From UBA1038 sp964481445 (GTDB taxonomy: Bacteria; Bacillota; Clostridia; Christensenellales; Aristaeellaceae): a stretch of 7,077 bases of DNA. The stretch covers positions 1 to 7,077 of the forward strand of contig CAYZTQ010000094.1 in NCBI GenBank assembly GCA_964481445.1, read 5' to 3'. Made by a program: the position numbers and the translations under genes. This document shows, piece after piece, positions 1 through 3,652 of the stretch. The notes beneath the pieces are model-generated. The model ran no database searches and had not been told where the DNA came from. It was given only the letters and a program-made list of their open reading frames with translations. Position 1 is the stretch's first letter, and every line of letters starts with the position of its first letter.

Positions 1-30
1 TTGCGAATTGAGACCGCCGAGGCCGATTGA
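1..30 (+). CDS. Possible 3' end of an upstream rightward gene
   Basis: Reading from base 1, nine codons (LRIETAEAD) lead to a TGA at 28-30, and a strong hairpin begins three bases later. The stop-then-hairpin layout is what suggests a gene end. Nine codons are too few for any family assignment. Another frame (2-85) is also open, but it would read straight through the hairpin. This is weak evidence only. Confidence 0.25.
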   Translation: MRIETAEAD

Positions 31-32
31 AA

Positions 33-56
33 ACAGGAGGGCTGCGGCCCTCCTGT
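33..56. terminator. Perfect 10-bp hairpin, likely terminator
   Basis: ACAGGAGGGC (33-42) pairs perfectly with GCCCTCCTGT (47-56) around a four-base loop. On the minus strand the stem is followed by TTTTC, so it would best terminate leftward transcription leaving the rhodanese genes. On the plus strand no T-run follows, though it could still protect the end of the gene that may finish at base 30. Confidence 0.6.
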
Positions 57-85
57 ACCACCCATGGGGTTTGTCAATAGTCTGA

Positions 86-103
86 CCGCGCCGAAGGGCG
101 CGG
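86..103. terminator. GC-rich 7-bp hairpin downstream of the rhodanese lipoprotein gene
   Basis: CCGCGCC (86-92) pairs with GGCGCGG (97-103) around a four-base loop, 29 bases past the stop of the leftward lipoprotein gene. No T-run follows on either strand. It could be a weak terminator or an RNA 3'-end stabiliser that works with the stronger hairpin at 33-56. Confidence 0.35.
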
Positions 104-132
104 CATTGAGGAAATGACTTTTTGGATCAGTC

Positions 133-612
133 TCAGGGCTCGGTCACGATGTCATAGGGCCAGCTGTTGATGCCGCCGAAATCGTAGATATTGGTATAGC
201 CAAGGCTGATAAGCAGATTGGCCGCCTGCCGGCTGCGGTTGCCGCTGCGGCAGTAGACGAGAATTTCCCCGTTCTTGTCGGGCAGCGCCTCGGCCGCCTT
301 TGCTTCAATCTGCCCCAGCGGCAGAAGGATCGCGCCCGGGATGTGGCCCGCGGCGAACTCGCTTTCCTCGCGTACGTCCAGCACAATCAATTCGTCGCCG
401 CTGTCCATGCGCGCTTTTGCTTCCTCTGCGCTCAGCTTCCTGTATTCGGCCTTTGCCGCGGGCGTTTCGCTCGCAGAAGGCGCTTCGCTGGCAGCAGGGG
501 TCTCGCTGACCGCGGGAGCGGCGGGCTGCGCCGCTTTGTTGGGCGCGCAGGCGCTGAGAAGCAGCGTGAGGCTGACCAGCCCCAGCATCAGCAAAAACAG
601 TTTTCCTTTCAT
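133..612 (-). CDS. Rhodanese-domain lipoprotein
   Basis: Predicted 159-residue surface-anchored sulfurtransferase-like protein. Residues 1-21 form a lipoprotein signal peptide (MKGK, hydrophobic core, LSAC lipobox with lipid Cys22). Residues 23-55 are a flexible Ala/Pro/Ser/Glu linker. The rest is one rhodanese domain with DVREESEFAAGHIPGA (79-94) and the active loop CRSGNRS, catalytic Cys121. Such domains carry a cysteine persulfide and pass sulfane sulfur on; the substrate here is unknown. I chose the ATG at 612 because it starts a proper signal peptide and has GAGAGG (619-624) six bases upstream. An ATG at 633 overlaps the preceding stop as TAATG, but it would add an acidic MEDERFK leader unsuited to export. 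It follows the cytoplasmic rhodanese gene closely, in the same operon. Family assignment is firm; role is inferred. Confidence 0.9.
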   Translation of the reverse strand: MKGKLFLLMLGLVSLTLLLSACAPNKAAQPAAPAVSETPAASEAPSASETPAAKAEYRKLSAEEAKARMDSGDELIVLDVREESEFAAGHIPGAILLPLGQIEAKAAEALPDKNGEILVYCRSGNRSRQAANLLISLGYTNIYDFGGINSWPYDIVTEP

Positions 613-632
613 TTTGAACCTCTCATCCTCCA

Positions 633-956
633 TTATCGGGAGATTGCGCCGCGGTAGCTCATCATGCCGCCCACATTGGTGACATTGCTGTAGCCCATGC
701 GCTTGATACCGCTAGCGGCCAGCGCGCTGCGGGCGCCGCTTGCGCAGTACACATAGATTTTCTCGTTCTTATTGAGCACCAGCGCCTGAATGTTGTCCAG
801 CCTGTCCAGCGGCAGGCTGACGCTGCCGGGGATGTGCCCCTCCATATATTCCTCACGGGTGCGCACGTCAAACAGACGAATGGAAGAATCCCTGGCGGCC
901 TCTTCCGCCGCCTGATTGATATCCGGGCCGGCCTTCGCGCCGAAGAAATTGAACAT
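633..956 (-). CDS. Single-domain rhodanese-like protein, cytoplasmic
   Basis: A 107-residue stand-alone rhodanese domain with no signal peptide. It has FDVRTREEYMEGHIPGS (29-45) and the active-site loop CASGARS with catalytic Cys71, closing with NVGGMMSYRG, the usual C-terminal helix region. The length matches GlpE/PspE-type single-domain enzymes, which carry sulfur as Cys-persulfide. The start has GGAGAG eight bases upstream of ATG 956. It is the first gene of a leftward pair with the lipoprotein rhodanese and lies opposite a BFD-type [2Fe-2S] protein. Its promoter (1006-1033) contains a CsoR/CstR-like dyad, so expression may respond to sulfane sulfur or a metal. Catalytic function is well supported; the physiological acceptor is unknown. 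Confidence 0.92.
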   Translation of the reverse strand: MFNFFGAKAGPDINQAAEEAARDSSIRLFDVRTREEYMEGHIPGSVSLPLDRLDNIQALVLNKNEKIYVYCASGARSALAASGIKRMGYSNVTNVGGMMSYRGAISR

Positions 957-993
957 CCCAACATCTCTCCTTCATTCATACTACCGCAAGAGA

Positions 994-1012
994 ATATATC
1001 CACCGGATATAT
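994..1012. promoter_or_regulatory. Perfect 8-bp inverted repeat over the rhodanese start site
   Basis: ATATATCC (994-1001) and GGATATAT (1005-1012) form a perfect dyad with a three-base centre. It covers the proposed -10 element and expected transcription start of the rhodanese operon, a typical repressor position. It may be a second operator, or partly a by-product of an AT-rich -10 region. Confidence 0.45.
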
Positions 1013-1033
1013 ACCTAGACGGGGTATGCGCAA
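1006..1033 (-). promoter_or_regulatory. Predicted sigma-A promoter of the rhodanese operon
   Basis: On the minus strand, TTGCGC (1033-1028) and TATATC (1011-1006) are separated by 16 bases. This predicts a start near 999 and a leader of about 43 bases before ATG 956. Both boxes are imperfect matches to TTGACA and TATAAT, so the call rests also on spacing and on the operator-like dyad in the spacer. Confidence 0.55.
1011..1027. promoter_or_regulatory. Candidate CsoR/CstR-type operator
   Basis: On the minus strand this reads ATACCCCGTCTAGGTAT: half-sites ATACC and GGTAT with a G/C-rich centre. It fits almost exactly between the -35 and -10 boxes of the rhodanese promoter. CsoR-family repressors (copper-sensing CsoR, persulfide-sensing CstR) are known to bind ATACC...GGTAT sites in promoters, and CstR controls rhodanese genes in staphylococci. 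No CsoR-family gene lies in the window, so the regulator is inferred. A lone related half-site (GGGTAT, 1055-1060) lies on the side of the divergent gene. Confidence 0.45.
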
Positions 1034-1057
1034 GAAATTGTCCCGAAGGGATCTGGG

Positions 1058-1063
1058 TATACT
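1058..1063 (+). promoter_or_regulatory. Possible -10 box of the BFD-like gene
   Basis: TATACT lies 31 bases before ATG 1095 and overlaps a GGGTAT half-site. The only recognisable -35 is TTGTCC at 1038-1043, which leaves a short 14-base spacer, so the promoter is weak or needs an activator. Confidence 0.35.
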
Positions 1064-1094
1064 CTTTCGATACATAGGGAAGGAGGGGTGGAGG

Positions 1095-1277
1095 ATGAAC
1101 CCTGACAAGGTGATCTGTCCCTGCAAAAAGGTGACAAAGGGCCGGATTCTGGAGGCCATGAAGGCCGGAGCGAAGAGCTTCAAAGAGGTCAGCGAGGCGA
1201 CAGGCGCGGGCAGCAAGTGCGGCCACTGCAAGGACGATATCAAGAAGTTTATCAAAAAACACAGGGACGAGGTGTGA
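1095..1277 (+). CDS. BFD-like [2Fe-2S]-binding protein
   Basis: A 60-residue protein that is essentially only the BFD-like [2Fe-2S] domain. Cys8 and Cys10 (ICPCKKVT) and Cys42 and Cys45 (GSKCGHC) give the CxC...CxxC ligand set of bacterioferritin-associated ferredoxin, NirB and NifU central domains. The helical TKGRILEAMKAGAKSFKEVSEATGAGS stretch between them is typical of the family. A strong AAGGAGGGG (1080-1088) six bases before ATG 1095 fixes the start, and the longer open frame upstream is unused. It probably moves electrons or acts as an Fe-S partner; free-standing members are common in Clostridia, with unknown partners. It is divergent from the two rhodanese genes and shares their control region. 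It is convergent with the DegV gene across a hairpin. Confidence 0.88.
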   Translation: MNPDKVICPCKKVTKGRILEAMKAGAKSFKEVSEATGAGSKCGHCKDDIKKFIKKHRDEV

Positions 1278-1310
1278 GCCCGGCAATCCTGTGCTGAAAC
1301 GTAAACGAAT

Positions 1311-1350
1311 GAAAGCGCATCTCTTGGCCTTTGCCTGAGGATGCGCTTTC
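1311..1350. terminator. Bidirectional terminator-like hairpin between convergent genes
   Basis: GAAAGCGCATC (1311-1321) pairs perfectly with GATGCGCTTTC (1340-1350), an 11-bp stem with an 18-base loop. It lies 34 bases after the BFD-like gene's stop and 19 bases after the DegV gene's stop, so it can serve both. Neither side has a clean T-run; the leftward side is moderately T-rich. Confidence 0.6.
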
Positions 1351-1368
1351 TGCATGGAACCGGGCCTT

Positions 1369-2205
1369 TTATACGATAAACCCGACGCCCACCACGCCCG
1401 GCCCGGTGTGCGTGCCGATGACGGCGCCCAGGTCGCTGGAATAGATTTCCGCCTTCCCAAGCCGGGGGGTGAAGGCTTTGATGGTTTCTTCCATCAGGGC
1501 GGGGGCGTCGGCGTTGCCGAAGGAGACGCCGTAGCTGAGGTCGGGCTTCGCTTTTTCAAAATGCTCCAGCAGCGTCTTGATCACGTTCTTTTCGCCGCGG
1601 ATGCGGCCGATGGCGTTCACCTTACCCTCTCTGACCTCGATCAGGGGCTTGATGCCCAGCAGCGTGCCGATGAAGGCCTGCGATCCCGAGAGACGGCCGC
1701 CCATCTTGAGGTATTTGAGCGAGTCGACCACCGCGTAGATGCGCACGCGCGGCGCGAGCAGGCGCAGCTGCTGCGCAATCTCAAGGGCCGAAAGCCTGCC
1801 CTCGTCGCGCAGGCGCACGGCATGCCTGATAAGAAGCGCCGTGCCGAAGGAGCCCGAGCAGGAATCGACCACATGGATTTTATCCGCCCCCACGGTCTCG
1901 GCCGCGTTCAGCGCCGAAAAATAGGTGGCGCTCAGCTGCGAGGAGATGGTGATGACGATGATTTCATCGCCCGCGTCGACGATGGGGCGGTAGGCATCCT
2001 CAAAATCCGCTGGGGGCACCTGCGAGGTGGTCGGCAGGGTTTTGGCCTCCCGCAGCTTGGCGTAAAAGTTTTTGCTGTCAAGGTCGATGGTGTCGCGGTA
2101 GCTGTCGGTGCCGAAATGGATGGTGAGGGGCAGCATGGTGATATCGTGCTGCCTGCGGTCCTTGTGGCTCAGGTCGCTCGTGCTGTCGGTGATGATCCGA
2201 ATCAT
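1369..2205 (-). CDS. DegV family (FakB-type) fatty-acid-binding protein
   Basis: 278 residues, the full length of the family. DegV/FakB proteins bind a fatty acid and present it to the kinase FakA, which makes acyl-phosphate for phospholipid synthesis. Visible family motifs are IITDSTSDL (4-12), PTTSQVPP (58-65), the ITISSQLSATY region (85-95), LKYLKMGGRLSG (163-174) with Arg171, and GTHTGPGVVGVGF (264-276) with His266. Thr/Ser60-61, the Ser cluster near 89-92, Arg171 and His266 lie where FakB contacts the acyl carboxylate and FakA. AAAGGAAAGGAA lies about nine bases before the start. The start overlaps the stop of the FabT-like gene as ATGA, implying translational coupling and shared control. 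No FakA gene is in the window, so use by FakA is inferred. Which fatty acid is bound cannot be told. Confidence 0.93.
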   Translation of the reverse strand: MIRIITDSTSDLSHKDRRQHDITMLPLTIHFGTDSYRDTIDLDSKNFYAKLREAKTLPTTSQVPPADFEDAYRPIVDAGDEIIVITISSQLSATYFSALNAAETVGADKIHVVDSCSGSFGTALLIRHAVRLRDEGRLSALEIAQQLRLLAPRVRIYAVVDSLKYLKMGGRLSGSQAFIGTLLGIKPLIEVREGKVNAIGRIRGEKNVIKTLLEHFEKAKPDLSYGVSFGNADAPALMEETIKAFTPRLGKAEIYSSDLGAVIGTHTGPGVVGVGFIV

Positions 2206-2660
2206 AAACGCTGATTCCTTTCCTTTGTAAAAAATGCCGAAATGCTCTTGAGGGCCCGCAGCAGGGCGCGCATCTCGTTTTCATCCAGCAGGCCGGCGAC
2301 GCTTTCCACCATTTTCTCATGAATGCGGCGGTGGTCGCTTTCCGCCTGCCTGCCCTTCTCGGTGGGGGAAATGCGGATGCGCCTGCGGTCGCCGGGATCG
2401 GGGCTGCGCACCAGGTAGCCCTTCTTTTCAAGCGGGCCCACGGCGGCGGTCAGGGTGCCCGGCGTGACGCCGAGCAGGCCGGCGATGCCGCGCGCGCTGT
2501 TGCCGCCCTCCCGCTCTGCCTGACAGGCGGCCTCGATGACGTGCATTTCCGAGATCGACAGATCCCTATAGCCGAAGCTTTTTACATCCTGCGCTTCTAT
2601 GCGCAGGATGCTGTGAAATACATCCACCAGAAAGGTATTCAGTTCCTCCTGCGGGGTCAT
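2202..2660 (-). CDS. MarR family transcriptional regulator, FabT-like
   Basis: A 152-residue winged-helix repressor. The start ATG 2660 has AAGGAGG seven bases upstream; the frame stays open upstream but is crossed by this gene's own promoter. The N-terminus (NTFLVDVFHSILRIE), the DLSISEMHVIEAA helix (33-45), the recognition region VTPGTLTAAVGPLEKKGYL (65-83), the wing SPDPGDRRRIRISPTEKGR (86-104) and HRRIHEKMVE (110-119) match what I recall of streptococcal FabT, the fatty-acid synthesis repressor activated by acyl-ACP. The operator at 2701-2731 is also FabT type. Here it is coupled (ATGA) to a DegV/FakB gene rather than sitting with fab genes. It probably represses its own operon in response to acyl-ACP or fatty acid. 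The MarR family is certain; FabT-type function is inferred. Confidence 0.92.
   Translation of the reverse strand: MTPQEELNTFLVDVFHSILRIEAQDVKSFGYRDLSISEMHVIEAACQAEREGGNSARGIAGLLGVTPGTLTAAVGPLEKKGYLVRSPDPGDRRRIRISPTEKGRQAESDHRRIHEKMVESVAGLLDENEMRALLRALKSISAFFTKERNQRL
2585..2610. repeat. Perfect 10-bp inverted repeat inside the MarR gene
   Basis: CATCCTGCGC (2585-2594) and GCGCAGGATG (2601-2610) form a perfect stem with a six-base loop. In the leftward mRNA it begins 50 bases after the start codon, in the codons for SILRIEAQD. It is followed by an A-run, not a U-run, so it is not an intrinsic terminator. Confidence 0.6.
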
Positions 2661-2700
2661 GGTTAGGCCTCCTTCGGCTGGCGGCGGGCAACCGCAGCTG

Positions 2701-2731
2701 GTTTGAATATCAAATAATTTGATGTTCAAAC
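2701..2731. promoter_or_regulatory. Tandem FabT-type operator (31-bp near-palindrome)
   Basis: GTTTGAATATCAAAT (2701-2715) and ATTTGATGTTCAAAC (2717-2731) are inverted copies with one mismatch, flanking a single central A. Each arm is itself a dyad of the form TTTGA-N3-TCAAA, the site type I recall for FabT. The site begins next to the -10 box and covers the predicted transcription start of the marR-degV operon, so binding should block the promoter. Autoregulation is the simplest reading. Confidence 0.8.
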
Positions 2732-2733
2732 AG

Positions 2734-2761
2734 ATTATATGCAAATCCGGCGGTCTGTCAA
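2734..2761 (-). promoter_or_regulatory. Consensus sigma-A promoter of the marR-degV operon
   Basis: On the minus strand TTGACA (2761-2756), a 16-base spacer and TATAAT (2739-2734) are both perfect consensus boxes. Predicted start is near 2727, inside the operator, giving a leader of about 67 bases before ATG 2660. A promoter this strong makes sense if it is tightly repressed. Confidence 0.85.
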
Positions 2762-2812
2762 TGGCTGGCCGCGGTTCTTTTTGGTTTTCCCCTGTCTGCG
2801 CGGGCGGGGCTA

Positions 2813-2821
2813 TGCTATACT
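2813..2821 (+). promoter_or_regulatory. Extended -10 promoter of the small TTG-start gene
   Basis: TGCTATACT is a TGn-extended -10 element with a start expected near 2828, about 25 bases before the TTG codon. No clear -35 is seen, as is common for extended -10 promoters. It may drive the whole rightward gene set up to the terminator at 6603-6632. Confidence 0.55.
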
Positions 2822-2852
2822 GAGGCCAGTGAAACATGGGGAGGGCACTGGC

Positions 2853-3149
2853 TTGGCGGGACAGCTCTGGGTAAGGCTCATCAAAAAAACAAAGATCACG
2901 GGCGACAGCGTTATTCCCTGCCCGGAAGGGGATTGGAAGGGGGCGCTGGCGCAGGCCTGCCGCGAGCTGGATCTGTCTCTGCCCATCCTGCTGCCCAAGC
3001 ATGAGCGGGAGTGGCAGGGGCACGGGCGCACGCGCTTTCTGGCCGAGCATTTTATGGAAAGCGTGCCCTTTGACCGCATGGAAATAGAATATTTCGACCC
3101 GGATGACCGCGATACCAGAAGGCGGTCGGACGACCCGCGCAACGGCTGA
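2853..3149 (+). CDS. Small conserved-looking protein of unknown function (TTG start)
   Basis: A 98-residue soluble protein, no signal peptide or membrane segment. I do not recognise a named domain. It has a basic N-terminus (LWVRLIKKTKI), a compact middle with DWKGALAQACRELDLSLPILLPKHE, an aromatic/acidic segment RFLAEHFMESVPFDRMEIEYFD, and a charged, probably disordered tail. The layout recalls uncharacterised short proteins of Clostridia. The only in-frame ATG upstream (2739) lies before the promoter-like element. TTG 2853 has GGGGAGGG (2838-2845) seven bases upstream and is the best start; GTG 2829 is an alternative but lies at the expected transcription start. The Met residues at 72 and 79 are too late. 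It is the first gene of the rightward set and 56 bases before the H1-like gene. Function is unknown. Confidence 0.7.
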   Translation: MAGQLWVRLIKKTKITGDSVIPCPEGDWKGALAQACRELDLSLPILLPKHEREWQGHGRTRFLAEHFMESVPFDRMEIEYFDPDDRDTRRRSDDPRNG

Positions 3150-3205
3150 AGGGGCGCGGCTGCTGTGATTCACCTGCGCGAATGAACGAATACAAGGAGG
3201 GCGCC

Positions 3206-3616
3206 ATGGCCACGCAGAAAGAACTGAACACCCAGTTGAAGGCTATCGAGACCAAACTGAAGGCCGCCGAGGCGAGGATAGAGAAGTATAAGGACTATAT
3301 CCGGAAAATCGGCGAGGAAAAGAAAGAGCTGAACGCCCGCAAGCGGAAACTGGAGACGGAAAAGAACAGACTGTCTGCCAAAAAGCCCGCGGCGAAGAAG
3401 ACGGCCGCGAAGACGACCGGCAAAACAGCGGCGGCCAGAAAGACGGCTGCCGCGAAGAGGACGACGGCCGCGAAAAAAACGACAGCCGCCCGAAAGACGG
3501 CGTCCAAAAAGAAAGACAGCCCCGGTTCCGCCCTGCTGGAGGGCGTGATGGATGAGGTGAAGAAGCTGGGCGTCGACCCCAAGGATCTGCTCGGCTCGCT
3601 GCTGGGCGGCAAGTAA
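3206..3616 (+). CDS. Coiled-coil protein with histone H1-like Lys/Ala-rich domain
   Basis: 136 residues in three parts. Residues 1-58 are a charged helix with heptad spacing (KELNTQLKAIETKLKAAEARIEKYKDYIRKI), a likely coiled coil. Residues 59-103 are a low-complexity basic run of AAKKT, AARKT and AAKRTTAAKKTT units like eukaryotic H1 tails, Chlamydia HctB and AlgP. Residues 104-136 are a short amphipathic tail (SALLEGVMDEVKKLGVDPKDLLGSLL) ending in GGK. The basic domain suggests DNA or polyanion binding, with the coiled coil giving oligomers; a nucleoid-associated role is inference. ATG 3206 is chosen for AAGGAGG (3194-3200) five bases upstream; an in-frame ATG at 3182 has no such site. The repeat tract is prone to length change. 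It lies 36 bases before the M20 gene. Confidence 0.8.
   Translation: MATQKELNTQLKAIETKLKAAEARIEKYKDYIRKIGEEKKELNARKRKLETEKNRLSAKKPAAKKTAAKTTGKTAAARKTAAAKRTTAAKKTTAARKTASKKKDSPGSALLEGVMDEVKKLGVDPKDLLGSLLGGK
3382..3510 (+). repeat. Degenerate GC-rich repeats encoding Lys/Ala/Thr units
   Basis: The H1-like region is built from imperfect copies of a short unit. GACGGCCGCGAA occurs exactly at 3400-3411 and 3463-3474, with variants between and after. The repeats encode the AAKKT-type protein units and could allow slippage or unequal recombination between strains. Confidence 0.55.
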
Positions 3617-3652
3617 CCATCCCCATTCTGACGGACAGGAGGCCCTCTTCGC

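Noticed and set aside
834..1094. Upstream extension of the BFD-like frame
   Set aside because: It runs antisense over the rhodanese gene and through the divergent promoter region; the real start at 1095 has a strong ribosome binding site.
1354..2214. 286-codon open frame on the plus strand
   Set aside because: It lies antisense over the DegV gene, has low-complexity Asp/Gly/Val/Arg-rich translation with no family motifs, and no ribosome binding site.
2672..2700. Imperfect GC-rich hairpin in the marR leader just before the ribosome binding site
   Set aside because: The stem needs a bulge and does not sequester AAGGAGG; not convincing as a regulatory element.
2661..3173. N-terminal extension of the MarR frame up to 3173
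   Set aside because: The consensus promoter, operator and AAGGAGG site all lie inside the extension, and MarR proteins are about 150 residues; the start is 2660.
3150..3205. Possible promoter before the H1-like gene
   Set aside because: No -10 or -35 boxes with sensible spacing; the gap can be explained as intra-operon spacing.
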